In this document: in pieces, positions 15,082 to 23,871 of the stretch
Numbering within the stretch: position 1 is the first letter of the stretch
Layout of the letters: each line of letters begins with the position of its first letter
DNA from: Gammaproteobacteria bacterium
Lineage (GTDB): Bacteria > Pseudomonadota > Gammaproteobacteria > Thiohalobacterales > Thiohalobacteraceae
Length of the DNA stretch: 64,000 nucleotides
Direction: 5' to 3'
Assembly (NCBI GenBank): GCA_019911805.1
Contig: JAIOJV010000041.1
Coordinates: forward strand, 1-64,000
Notes under the pieces: generated by a model
What the model was told of the DNA's origin: nothing
The model's input: the letters and a program-made list of their open reading frames with translations, nothing else
Database searches by the model: none
Made by a program: the position numbers and the translations under genes

Positions 15082-17570
15082 AATACGTTGGCATTGACCT
15101 TGGCACGACCAACAGCGCCATTTGCTCCTTTGATGGTGAGTCCATCCGGCTCTATAAGAGTCCTGAACAGCACGACGTCACACCATCGGCCATTTTCATA
15201 GACCGGCGTGGCAACAAGTACGTCGGCTCGCGCGCCTATAACAATGCCGCCCGGAACCCCGACAACGCTGCGGTGTTGTTTAAACGACTCATGGGCACGA
15301 GCACGCCCGTGAAACTGCCAGCAGTGAACCTCATCATGACGCCGGAAGAGTGTTCCGCCGAGGTGCTGCGCGCGCTGTACGGCTACCTGCCGGAAGAGAT
15401 CAGAAACGATGGCGACACCGGCACTGTCATTACAGTTCCAGCGGCGTTCAACCAAATGCAGAAGGACTCAACGATGGCTGCCGCCGATGCGGCTGGTCTC
15501 GGGCGAGTCGCGCTGATGCAAGAGCCGGTGGCCGCCGTGATGAGCGTCATGCGGCAGCGTAAGAGCGACGGTGTCTTTGTTGTCTATGACCTTGGCGGCG
15601 GTACGCTCGACATTGCTATCGCGGAGAGTATATCCGGCCGCGTGACGCTTCTCGCGCACGGCGGCATCGCCATGTGTGGCGGGCGTGATTTCGACCGAAT
15701 TCTGTTTGACAACATTGTAAAGCCCTGGCTGTTTGAGAACTTCGATCTTCCCGAGGATTTGATAACCAATCCACAGTTCAAATCCCTGTTGCGAATGGCT
15801 ACGTGGGCGACGGAAAAGGCAAAGATCGAGTTGTCGCAGAAGGAGGAAGCCGTCGTCAGCCTTCCTGAAACCGAGTTGGGTGCCCGCGATCAGGCTGGCC
15901 AGGAGATCTACATCGACATCACCATTGATCGCAAACTGTACGACGGTCTGATTGCCTCGAAGGTGGAGGAATCGATCCAGTCAGCTCGCGAAACGCTCGA
16001 AAAGGCCGGTTTGAGTCCACACGATGTCGAACGCGTCGTGTTTGTGGGTGGCCCGACCCACTACAAGCCTCTACGCGACAAGGTAGCCTTCGAGCTCGGT
16101 ATCGCGCCGTCCACCGATGTGAACCCCATGACCGCCGTTGCGGAAGGTGCAGCGGTCTTTGCTGAGTCTATCGACTGGACCTCCCAAAGTCGCGGGCGTA
16201 AGAGCGCTCGTGGCGCGATCAGTGCTGGTGGTGCGCTAGACCTTTCGTTCAACTACATCTCACGTACGCCGGACACCAGGGCCAAGATTGTCGCCAAGCT
16301 TGGCAGTCACGCTCCGGCAGGTGTCGAGTTTCAGATTGATAGTCTGGATACCGGGTGGTCATCTGGTCGCATTGCGCTCAAGGATGGCGCAAACGTCGAA
16401 CTCAACCTTGCCAAGCCGGGCGACAACGTCTTCAAAGTGTTCGTGTTCGATTCTAACGGCGGCCCCGTCTCCCTGCATGAAGACAAGATCGTCATCGCGC
16501 GTACCGCCGCCAGCATCGATGCGATTCCCGCGTCTCACTCCATCGGCGTGGAAGCCCGCGACAAGGTCGGCGGACGCTTGGTTCTGGACTACCTCGTGCG
16601 AGAAGGCGATCAGTTGCCCAAGAAGGGCAAGAAGTCCTTCAAGGCGGGGGAGTCTCTCAAGGCCGGAAGCACCGGGTCGATCAAGTTCAAGCTATGGGAG
16701 GGTGACATCTCCGATCCCATCAATGACAACCGGTTCATCGGGATGTTCGAGATCAAGGGGTCGGACTTCGACGACGGCGTCATCGCCGCTGGCGCAGAGT
16801 TGATCTGCGAATACGAAGTGCTCGACTCCGGCAACATTGTCCTGGAAGTGTCAGTTCCTTCCATCAGCGGCTCGTTCAAAAGCGGGCGCAACTTCTATTC
16901 CAGCCAGGAAGGCAAGGTCGACTACACCAATCAAGCGAAGAACATCCAGGAGCAGTCGGAGCACACCTTGCAGCGACTCGACGAGATGGAGTCCAAGGTC
17001 GATGACGCGCGTCTGGAGCAAGCTCGGGAGAAGCTGGAACAGGCGGGCACCATCAAGCCTGGTGAGGCTGACCCCGAAACGGCCAAACAGGCGATGGACC
17101 ACGTCCAAGAGGCCAAGCGGCTACTGGCCCTGACTCGCAAAGAACACCTGAAGGACATTCGCCAGCTTGAACTAGATAAGGCTGTCGACTTCTTCGACAA
17201 GGCCGTACGCCAGCACGCTCGACCCACCGAAGCTTCGTCGTTCGATAACTTGGTCAAGACAGCGCAGCGTGCGATTGACAATCCCAACAGCGATTTCGAA
17301 TCACATTTGGATGAATTGCGGAGTCGAAACTTCATGATCCTGTGGCGTCAGGATTGGTTCGTCATTGAACGTTTCAAGTGGCTGGCTGAGGATAGCTACC
17401 TCTTCCCCGATGTTCGTGAACATGCTCAGCTCGTGGCTGCTGGAGCAGAGGCGTTGAAGGCCAACGACATCGATAAATTGCGTGCCGTGGTCGCCCATCT
17501 CGACTCCATCCGCATCGGTTCTGCGGGCGAGGATGACATGCTGGCGGGTGCGAACATCGTGCGGAGTTGA
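15078..17570 (+). CDS. Divergent Hsp70/DnaK-like chaperone
   Basis: An 830-residue protein with a full Hsp70 ATPase domain: phosphate-1 VGIDLGTTNS (4-13), phosphate-2 VYDLGGGTLDIA (169-180) and adenosine motif VVFVGGPTHYK (320-330). After residue about 385 it departs from DnaK. A beta-rich insert (about 395-475) comes before a substrate-binding-like beta domain (SIGVEARDKVGG ... FKLWEGDISDPINDNRFIG). A long helical C-terminal region with a coiled coil follows (about 620-830). The gene is translationally coupled to the GrpE-like gene and lies 3 bp before an AAA gene. It is a dedicated paralogue rather than housekeeping dnaK. Confidence 0.88.
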   Translation: MKYVGIDLGTTNSAICSFDGESIRLYKSPEQHDVTPSAIFIDRRGNKYVGSRAYNNAARNPDNAAVLFKRLMGTSTPVKLPAVNLIMTPEECSAEVLRALYGYLPEEIRNDGDTGTVITVPAAFNQMQKDSTMAAADAAGLGRVALMQEPVAAVMSVMRQRKSDGVFVVYDLGGGTLDIAIAESISGRVTLLAHGGIAMCGGRDFDRILFDNIVKPWLFENFDLPEDLITNPQFKSLLRMATWATEKAKIELSQKEEAVVSLPETELGARDQAGQEIYIDITIDRKLYDGLIASKVEESIQSARETLEKAGLSPHDVERVVFVGGPTHYKPLRDKVAFELGIAPSTDVNPMTAVAEGAAVFAESIDWTSQSRGRKSARGAISAGGALDLSFNYISRTPDTRAKIVAKLGSHAPAGVEFQIDSLDTGWSSGRIALKDGANVELNLAKPGDNVFKVFVFDSNGGPVSLHEDKIVIARTAASIDAIPASHSIGVEARDKVGGRLVLDYLVREGDQLPKKGKKSFKAGESLKAGSTGSIKFKLWEGDISDPINDNRFIGMFEIKGSDFDDGVIAAGAELICEYEVLDSGNIVLEVSVPSISGSFKSGRNFYSSQEGKVDYTNQAKNIQEQSEHTLQRLDEMESKVDDARLEQAREKLEQAGTIKPGEADPETAKQAMDHVQEAKRLLALTRKEHLKDIRQLELDKAVDFFDKAVRQHARPTEASSFDNLVKTAQRAIDNPNSDFESHLDELRSRNFMILWRQDWFVIERFKWLAEDSYLFPDVREHAQLVAAGAEALKANDIDKLRAVVAHLDSIRIGSAGEDDMLAGANIVRS

Positions 17571-17573
17571 TCT

Positions 17574-19016
17574 ATGGCGCTCGACGCGTGGCTTCCCATC
17601 GGATTCAAATTGCCTGACGGTGCAAAGTCTCACGTCGCGCTGTTTGAAGGGACTGGCTGGCAGATTCTTGAGACCCAAGGTGGTGGGCGGGCACTCGTGG
17701 TGCATGACACGCTGGCGCAGCAATGGCTAGATGCCGGGTTGATCGATGGCGGCACGTTCAGCGCCTTCCAATTCGGCGACCTCCAGCTTCGGTCAATTTC
17801 ATGTGGACCGAGCCAGATGCTGTGCCCCGTCAGCGAGGCAAAGTCACCTGACAACAAGGCCGAAGCGCTCGCTTTCGCCCTTGCGTTAAAGGCAACGCGC
17901 GAGATCGATGCAAGCTCAGCGCTACAGGATGCTCTGTACGTCGAGAAGATCACGCGGCTGCTCCCGACCTACAGCATAAGTTCGAGAACCAGCGATGATG
18001 TCGTTCTTGGCTACTGGCTGACCGGCGGGGCGAGTATTCCGGCCACGTCTTTTCGCAGACTACGCCAGACAATGAGTTGGCTGGGGGCAAGCCACTTGAA
18101 AGATGTTGTTCAAGCGGCAGGCTTCGAGGTCTCTGAAGTTATTCCACTTGATCGCAAAACGACCAATCTTCCCGAGAAAACAGAAGCAATTGCAGCTGGG
18201 GCTAAGACTGAAGAAGTTAAACAAGCTACAGCCGAACGCAATAAGGTCTTTGAACTGGCTGGCCGGCCAGAACTGGCTTCTTTCTTCAACGAACACATTG
18301 TTGACATTATCCTGAATCGTGATCGCTACAAAGCGCTCGGCATCGAGTTCCCGTCGGCAGTGATCCTGCACGGTCCTCCGGGCACCGGAAAGACGTTTGC
18401 GGTCGAGCGACTGGTTGATTTTCTCGGGTGGCCGAGCTTCCAGATCGACGCATCCAGCGTGGCCAGTCCCTACATCCACGAGACCAGCAAGAAGGTCGCA
18501 CAGGTATTCGAGAAGGCTATGGAGAACGCGCCTTCAGTCCTCGTGATTGACGAGATGGAGGCGTTTCTTGCAGATCGTGAAATGGGGTCTGGCCATCACC
18601 GCGTTGAGGAAATGGCCGAATTTCTCCGCCGCATTCCAGAGGCAGTAAAGAACGAGGTACTGATCATAGCCATGACGAACCGGATTGACATGATCGACCC
18701 TGCCATCCAGCGCCGGGGACGCTTCGATCATGTCATCAAGGTAGACTTTGCAAGTGAGATCGAGGTGCAGTCCCTGTTAGACAAGCTGCTGTCCTCCTTG
18801 CCGAAGGAGCCGGACGTGGACTCCACGCCGTTGGCGCACGAACTCGCAGGAAGGCCGTTGTCCGATGTCGCCTTTGTCGTGCGCGAAGGTGCAAGGCTCG
18901 CCGCGCACTCAGGCAAGGATAGGCTAGATCAGGCCAGTTTGCTGGCCGCCTTGCGGACGACACCGGCGCGGGAACGTGAAGGCGGTGAGAAGAAACGACG
19001 TATCGGATTCATCTGA
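17574..19016 (+). CDS. AAA ATPase of the chaperone operon
   Basis: A 480-residue protein. An N-terminal region (about 1-225) of unknown fold starts MALDAWLPIGFKLPDGAKSH. It is followed by a classic AAA module: Walker A HGPPGTGKT (266-274), Walker B SVLVIDEMEAF (about 321-331), and the second region of homology MTNRIDMIDPAIQRRGRFDH. It is a single-ring AAA, like the FtsH/CDC48 class but without a protease or a second module. Such enzymes thread or remodel proteins, which fits pairing with an Hsp70. It begins 3 bp after the Hsp70 stop and leads into the next gene. Confidence 0.85.
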   Translation: MALDAWLPIGFKLPDGAKSHVALFEGTGWQILETQGGGRALVVHDTLAQQWLDAGLIDGGTFSAFQFGDLQLRSISCGPSQMLCPVSEAKSPDNKAEALAFALALKATREIDASSALQDALYVEKITRLLPTYSISSRTSDDVVLGYWLTGGASIPATSFRRLRQTMSWLGASHLKDVVQAAGFEVSEVIPLDRKTTNLPEKTEAIAAGAKTEEVKQATAERNKVFELAGRPELASFFNEHIVDIILNRDRYKALGIEFPSAVILHGPPGTGKTFAVERLVDFLGWPSFQIDASSVASPYIHETSKKVAQVFEKAMENAPSVLVIDEMEAFLADREMGSGHHRVEEMAEFLRRIPEAVKNEVLIIAMTNRIDMIDPAIQRRGRFDHVIKVDFASEIEVQSLLDKLLSSLPKEPDVDSTPLAHELAGRPLSDVAFVVREGARLAAHSGKDRLDQASLLAALRTTPAREREGGEKKRRIGFI

Positions 19017-19026
19017 GGGGGCAACG

Positions 19027-20781
19027 GTGGTGGCGGGAGAAGAAGAACAAAACAAGAATGAAGCCAAAGGCTTTGCTGGGATTTCTTCGCTCGTGTCCGA
19101 CGTGGACACGACGCTGCCGCCTTCTAACGACAAGAAAGAGACTACGGGCACCGCCGGTGCTTCATCTAGTGCCGCACACTCAGCTCCGCATCACGCTGAA
19201 CCAGAGTCACAACCCAGTCAGAAGCCCTATCAAGCGCCCGCGCAGCCTTCTTCAGGCTCTTCCGGCGGCAAATGGTTGTTGGGCATCGCTGCTGTCATCG
19301 GTGTGCTATGGTTCATCGGCGAGGCAGATAAGAACCCTTCAACGCCGGCACCTACTTATGCTCCGCCCACACAGTTGATAGACCCGTATGATGGTCAGTC
19401 GGCGCAGGCCACATCTCCGGCGCCCGCTTATTCTCTGTCTGAACGAAACACAGCGCCAAGCAAATCATCTCCTCCTGTACAACATCAAGTACCATCGCGA
19501 CCGGAAGAGTCAAAGCCGCCGGCCGGACGCGACCTCATATTTTCGACAGCTCAGATTCGATACTGCCTGGCCGAAGAAATCCGCATGGATGGCGCGAAGT
19601 CCGCTCTCGACAACTACAGCGAGTTCGATGTCGATCGGTTCAATGCGATGGTAGCCGACTACAACAGCCGCTGCGGGAGTTTTCGCTATAGAAGTGGTGC
19701 GTTGGAACACGCGCGCCGAGACATAGAACCGTACCGGATCCAGTTTCGGGCCGAAGGCAGGAGCAGATTCGCTCGCGGCTCATCTACTGGCTCCCTATCG
19801 GCACCGGCGCAGCCACGTCCTGCTCCGGATGCGACGGTGCAAGCCATTCAACGGAAACTCAATGAGCTTGGCTACAACGCCGGTACCGCAGATGGACTAA
19901 TGGGTAGAGCTACCCGCTCAGCCATCATTGCATTTCAGCAGGACAGGGGTATGGCTGCCACGGGTGTCGCAGACCAAGTGTTGCTGCGCCAGCTACAGCA
20001 AGTTCCTCCACGCCCGTCACAACCTCAGCCAGAGAGCCGTCCTGCCAATAGCTCACATTCATCTACTTTCCGTTCAACTGATCTTTCTGGGCTGAGCCGC
20101 CAGAATCAAGTTTCTCTTACAACAGACGAGCGCTCGTCCATCGAACTAGCATGCATCATCGCTAAGACACAAGGGCCTGCCGCCTACAACGACTGTGTTA
20201 ATCGACAGCTTGAACAATTGGCTTCAGCCCCCCGAACGCCAAGCATGGCATCCCTCTCGTATGACGAGAGGTCTGCGATTGAGCTGGCGTGCATTACTAC
20301 CAAGTCGGAGGGTGCAGCAAGCTACAATCGCTGCCTGGCATCACAGATTCGTGAGCTTGAAAGTGCCCCCCGCCAACCGAGCATGTCAGGGCTTTCATAC
20401 GACGAGAAATCTGCCATCGAGCTTGCATGCATCACGACCAAATCAGAGGGCGCGGCAAGCTACAACCGCTGCCTAGCCTCACAGCTGCGGGAGCTTGAAA
20501 GTGCCCCCCGCCAACCTAACATGTCAGGGCTTTCCTACGAAGAGACATCTGCCATTGAGCTCGCGTGCATCACGACTAAATCTGAGGGTGCGGCGAACTA
20601 CAACCGCTGCTTGGTCGGGCAGCTCAGAGAGCTGCATAACGCGCCTAGAACTCCGAGCCTCGACGATTTGAGCTATCAGGAAAAGTCTTCCATTCAACTG
20701 GCCTGCATTACTGAAAAATCAAACGGGGCCGCAGCCTATAACCGATGCCTGACGTTGCAGTTAAGTTCGATTCGGCGCTAG
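19027..20781 (+). CDS. Membrane-anchored peptidoglycan-binding protein with five Cys-pair repeats
   Basis: A 584-residue protein. The GTG at 19027 was chosen because GAGGGGG ends 6 bp before it; the longer frame overlaps the AAA gene. An N-terminal soluble, Pro/Ser-rich part precedes one membrane helix (about 82-100, KWLLGIAAVIGVLWFIGEAD). A domain with two Cys follows (IRYCLAEEIRMDG ... YNSRCGSFRYRSGAL), then a peptidoglycan-binding-1 domain (VQAIQRKLNELGYNAGTADG, RSAIIAFQQDRGM). Five tandem 46-residue repeats with two Cys each (ELACITTKSEGAASYNRCL) end the protein. It probably links the cytoplasmic chaperones to the cell wall. Confidence 0.75.
   Translation: MVAGEEEQNKNEAKGFAGISSLVSDVDTTLPPSNDKKETTGTAGASSSAAHSAPHHAEPESQPSQKPYQAPAQPSSGSSGGKWLLGIAAVIGVLWFIGEADKNPSTPAPTYAPPTQLIDPYDGQSAQATSPAPAYSLSERNTAPSKSSPPVQHQVPSRPEESKPPAGRDLIFSTAQIRYCLAEEIRMDGAKSALDNYSEFDVDRFNAMVADYNSRCGSFRYRSGALEHARRDIEPYRIQFRAEGRSRFARGSSTGSLSAPAQPRPAPDATVQAIQRKLNELGYNAGTADGLMGRATRSAIIAFQQDRGMAATGVADQVLLRQLQQVPPRPSQPQPESRPANSSHSSTFRSTDLSGLSRQNQVSLTTDERSSIELACIIAKTQGPAAYNDCVNRQLEQLASAPRTPSMASLSYDERSAIELACITTKSEGAASYNRCLASQIRELESAPRQPSMSGLSYDEKSAIELACITTKSEGAASYNRCLASQLRELESAPRQPNMSGLSYEETSAIELACITTKSEGAANYNRCLVGQLRELHNAPRTPSLDDLSYQEKSSIQLACITEKSNGAAAYNRCLTLQLSSIRR
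20116..20781 (+). repeat. Five in-gene tandem repeats of 138 bp
   Basis: Repeat units start at 20116, 20254, 20392, 20530 and 20668, an exact 138-bp (46-codon) period. The three central units are nearly identical at the DNA level, while the outer ones have diverged. Each unit encodes an ELAC...K..GAA.YNRC motif. Recent duplication of the centre is inferred. Confidence 0.9.
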
Positions 20782-20805
20782 GGTAAATTCAAGGGAGACA
20801 GTTGC

Positions 20806-22437
20806 GTGGGCATAACAATCTGCTTCAAATGGCTACTTCAGTCGCCGTTTGCGGTCCTGGGGGCAACGACCCGTGACGACCGAAGGCGCATCGTTGAGCT
20901 GGCGGAAGAGAAGTCCTTGGAGCTGGACCACGATGTATGCCAGAAGGCTCGGTCTGATCTGACGAATCCACGTACTAGGCTGAGCGCGGAGATCGCATGG
21001 CTTCCCGGGGTTTCTCCGCGAAAGGCATCCCAGCTGGTCGAAAGCCTGCTCCATAACCCTATGGCAGTCAGGGAGGAATCCGGCCTGCCCACGCTTGCGC
21101 ATTTGAATCTGCTCGCAGCTGCGTTCGAGGCCGTGAACGGCGAGCACGATGCGGAGGATTTGGCCGGTTTTATTCAGGAGGTTGCCTACCTTGCGGACGA
21201 TCTTGATGCCGAAGAGGTCCTGCGGGACATCAATGAAGATCGCGCTGTCTCAGGCTTCCCAGAAGTGCGTGCACTTGATCAGGTCGAAGCCGAACTGGCG
21301 GAACGCAAACGCTACTACCGTAGCGCCATCAAGGATGCGCTCGATAAATTGCCACCGACGACACTCATCCAGGTAATGACTGACGCAGTAGATGGGGCCA
21401 CGGCAGGTGGCGAGGAACACGCCCCTGGACTAGTTGATGACCTTGTTGACAGTTATGAGGTGGAAACCCAGGGATTCCTTCTGAAGGAAGCAGAAAACGT
21501 CCACAAGCTGATCAAAACCGCCCGTGACTCGGCGAACATTGGCGAAGCCGCCGTCAAATCGTATGTGGACAAGCTCACTGCCGTGGTGCGCAACTGGGAC
21601 AAAGTCGCTCAGCCTATCCAGTTGAGCGCCAAGGCGCGCGGCATCGATCATGAATCAAGCCATGAATTGGCCTATGAGATACGTAGTCTCGCCATCGATC
21701 TTTTCAACAAGCACGACATGCTAACACAGTCTCAGAGACTCACCGGCTTGCTTCAGGAATTGTTCTCTGAAATCCCAGAGGTATCCGAGCGCGTTGAGCA
21801 GGACGTCGAAGCACTGGAGGATATTGCTTCAGGTCGGAGCATACTTTCCGAGAAGTTCAGCGACTTCAATCTGTCTGGCAATACCTTCTCATGGAAAGGT
21901 CGCGCGTACGACATCAACGCGATCATACATATCGGATTTTATCGATCGATCACGACTCACAAGACAAATTTCGTGGAGACAGGAAAAACTGAGAAGGCAA
22001 TTCTGACGCTGACCTTCAGCGGCGGACAGACCCTCAATATCTCCATTGACGAGCAGGGCGTCATTTTTAACAAGAACAAAACGCAGCAGATCGCAAACCT
22101 TGCTGATTTCTATGGATTCCTATTGCATGTCACGTTTGACCGGCGGGTGAGATTCTACGAGGAACAGATAGAGAGGAACGGCTACTTCGTTTACGACGAA
22201 TGTTACTTCTATCCCCACAAAAAGGTTGTGTTCAGGGGTAGAGATTTCGAAGTGAGCACCTCCTCGTTCCTCCGTAGTTATGGCTGCATTGAGATGAGGA
22301 AGAAGGATTATGGTGTGCTCGACAAAATCAAGCGCGAAGTATCGCTGACAAAGGTACCTCAGTTCAGCACTCTCACTGATACGGATGTTATCTTCCACCT
22401 GTTGGACAAGTACATGGGGTTGAGATGGAAGTCGTAG
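20806..22437 (+). CDS. J-domain-like protein with large unknown C-terminus
   Basis: A 543-residue protein starting at GTG behind AAGGGAGA, 24 bp after the previous gene. Residues 10-60 (SPFAVLGATTRDDRRRIVEL, DHDVCQKARSDLTNPRTRLS) follow the DnaJ J-domain outline ('PF.VLG....D....I......L......Y..A...L.....R'). The HPD tripeptide is absent; LDHD stands in its place. The middle is helical. The C-terminal part (about 345-543) is a beta-rich domain of unknown type with FSWKGRAYDINAIIHIGFYR and FYPHKKVVFRGRDF. A partner role for the operon's Hsp70 is inferred from the context. Confidence 0.55.
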   Translation: MGITICFKWLLQSPFAVLGATTRDDRRRIVELAEEKSLELDHDVCQKARSDLTNPRTRLSAEIAWLPGVSPRKASQLVESLLHNPMAVREESGLPTLAHLNLLAAAFEAVNGEHDAEDLAGFIQEVAYLADDLDAEEVLRDINEDRAVSGFPEVRALDQVEAELAERKRYYRSAIKDALDKLPPTTLIQVMTDAVDGATAGGEEHAPGLVDDLVDSYEVETQGFLLKEAENVHKLIKTARDSANIGEAAVKSYVDKLTAVVRNWDKVAQPIQLSAKARGIDHESSHELAYEIRSLAIDLFNKHDMLTQSQRLTGLLQELFSEIPEVSERVEQDVEALEDIASGRSILSEKFSDFNLSGNTFSWKGRAYDINAIIHIGFYRSITTHKTNFVETGKTEKAILTLTFSGGQTLNISIDEQGVIFNKNKTQQIANLADFYGFLLHVTFDRRVRFYEEQIERNGYFVYDECYFYPHKKVVFRGRDFEVSTSSFLRSYGCIEMRKKDYGVLDKIKREVSLTKVPQFSTLTDTDVIFHLLDKYMGLRWKS

Positions 22438-22750
22438 CATGCAAGTAATCTAGTTGCCCCGCTTTTCATTGACCTAGCAGTGATCCCTGCCACCTGCTCT
22501 GGGACAAGCAAGTAACCCCTCCGGGAGGAGCTGCTTCCCTATAGTTCGATGACTCGTTATAGGGCAGCTATTACTGGCAACAAGGCTGTACGGGTCTGGC
22601 GATAACAGACTGATGTCGTTATGGGTGAATTCGAAATCGACCCAAAGCACTAATTCACATCTAAATTGAATCACATGCAAACATCTGAATTCGATCGCAG
22701 AGTAAGGTCTGCTCTGGTGCTAGTTCAGCCGCTCATGCGGAACGTTATGT
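22438..22750. other. Non-coding run ending in an attC-like R' site
   Basis: No gene is seen. The end has GTTATGT (22744-22750), a VCR-like R' core site, and a small hairpin CAGAG...CTCTG near 22700. The matching R'' end could not be recognised. The site directly precedes cassette gene 22767, as expected if it belongs to an attC or attI site of a gene-cassette array. Confidence 0.4.
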
Positions 22751-22766
22751 GTAAAAGGAGAAGTGC

Positions 22767-23168
22767 ATGAGACAAATAGAATTACTTTCTTGCATATTGA
22801 TGTTTTTCATATCCAGCTCAGTATTTGCGATAGATCCATGTAATTGCAAAGGTTACGCTGGTCCTGGTGGTCCTTGCTATGCAGGTCCCGGCGGCCCTGC
22901 TTACGATGGTCCGGGTGGTCGTGCATATTCAGGTCCTGGTGGTCCGTGTTATGCCGGACCTGGTGGGGCGGAATATTCAGGTCCCGGTGGCCCGGCTTAT
23001 GATGGCCCTGGCGGTACAAGATACTCAGGTCCAGGCGGTCCTTCATACGACGGTCCTGGTGGTCCTGCTTATGATGGTCCGGGAGGTCGATGCTATTCGG
23101 GGCCGGGTGGTCCATGTTATTCCGGTCCTGGTGGAACGGGCGCTAATTGCCCAAGCGTTTGTCGCTAG
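22767..23168 (+). CDS. Secreted octapeptide-repeat (YxGPGGxx) protein, cassette-borne
   Basis: A 133-residue protein. A signal peptide (RQIELLSCILMFFISSSVFA, cleavage before IDPC) precedes 12 perfect-length octapeptide repeats of the form Y-x-G-P-G-G-x-x from residue 30. Variable positions hold A/D/S and then P, C, A, R or E. A short Cys-containing tail (CPSVCR) closes the protein. Gly-Pro-Gly-Gly repeats resemble silk/elastin-type flexible polymers; the Cys residues could crosslink. GGAG precedes the ATG. It lies between attC-like sites, as a gene cassette does. No known family was recognised. Confidence 0.7.
   Translation: MRQIELLSCILMFFISSSVFAIDPCNCKGYAGPGGPCYAGPGGPAYDGPGGRAYSGPGGPCYAGPGGAEYSGPGGPAYDGPGGTRYSGPGGPSYDGPGGPAYDGPGGRCYSGPGGPCYSGPGGTGANCPSVCR
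22854..23141 (+). repeat. Twelve 24-bp coding repeats
   Basis: The octapeptide repeats are encoded by 12 contiguous 24-bp units, exactly in frame with no spacers. The third positions vary, so the amino-acid pattern is selected rather than the DNA being freshly copied. It is not a CRISPR array. Confidence 0.9.
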
Positions 23169-23181
23169 GAAAAAATCACAT

Positions 23182-23264
23182 ATCAAACGCGTCAACCAGT
23201 ACAGGCAAAAGCGTCGCTTGTTCCTCGCTATGCATTTGCCTGCCTGTTACGCGAAACGTTAGGC
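23182..23264 (+). other. attC-like recombination site 1
   Basis: The site ends in GTTAGGC (23258-23264), a perfect R' core (GTTRRRY). Its left side TATCAAACGCGTCAACCAG resembles the R''-L'' side of VCR-type attC. An internal stem pairs AGGCAAA (23203-23209) with TTTGCCT (23235-23241). It starts 13 bp after the octapeptide gene's stop and ends 10 bp before the next cassette gene's ATG. Confidence 0.6.
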
Positions 23265-23274
23265 GAGAGAAATC

Positions 23275-23871
23275 ATGAGCGATTGGGATTTCCTTTATGA
23301 AATGAACGAGCTTGGCAATGATCCAGAGGAGATGGCTGATGCTGCGAGCTCTGGCGCGGCGCCTTGGGAGTGGGAGTACATAAGCAGAGAATGGATCGAT
23401 TCTCAGCTTAAGGGTGAGCCAGAGGATGATGCCTACGCAGTTAAGCCAAGCAGGCCTTTTCAGAGTAGGGATGGGTTTCCCTGTAGCATCCTAGAACAGA
23501 CGCAGATATTCCAAGATCTAGTTAATTGCGCTACACGCCACTTCGAGAACACAGGTAGGTATTTACAAGTCTGGGGTGAACTAGGAGAGATCTATGCTGA
23601 GATCAAATTTGGACTTCGCCGTCATGGGACACACAAGGCCGGTTCTGACGGTACGATTGCCGGAAAGATTGTTGAGGTAAAGACCATCTCGCCTGAGAAA
23701 GCCAGCGACCGTGTACTCGTCAAGCGCCAAGGAAACTTTGAGCAGTTGCTAATCGTTCGCATTGATCGAGAATTCCAGTTCCAAGGTAAGCTTTTCGACA
23801 GAAGCGAGCTAAAGGGAACTGCGGGCAAGTTCCTTAGGGGTCGACTCAAAGATGACACGAGGAATGCCTAA
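23275..23871 (+). CDS. PD-(D/E)XK nuclease-like protein, cassette-borne
   Basis: A 198-residue protein. An acidic N-terminus (SDWDFLYEMNELGNDPEEMA) is followed at about residues 100-165 by a restriction-like core: ELGEIYAEIKFGL, then KAGSDGTIAGKIVEVKTISPE (Asp...E-x-K), then VLVKRQGNFEQLLIVRID. This D-(x)n-ExK order is typical of the PD-(D/E)XK superfamily. The TAA stop lies inside the R'' core of the following attC site, a hallmark of integron gene cassettes. No partner methylase is adjacent. Restriction or DNA-repair function is inferred. Confidence 0.6.
   Translation: MSDWDFLYEMNELGNDPEEMADAASSGAAPWEWEYISREWIDSQLKGEPEDDAYAVKPSRPFQSRDGFPCSILEQTQIFQDLVNCATRHFENTGRYLQVWGELGEIYAEIKFGLRRHGTHKAGSDGTIAGKIVEVKTISPEKASDRVLVKRQGNFEQLLIVRIDREFQFQGKLFDRSELKGTAGKFLRGRLKDDTRNA

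Noticed and set aside
22854-23141. Regular 24-bp repeats that look like a CRISPR array
   Set aside because: The units are contiguous, in frame and without spacers, and encode an octapeptide repeat in a protein with a signal peptide.
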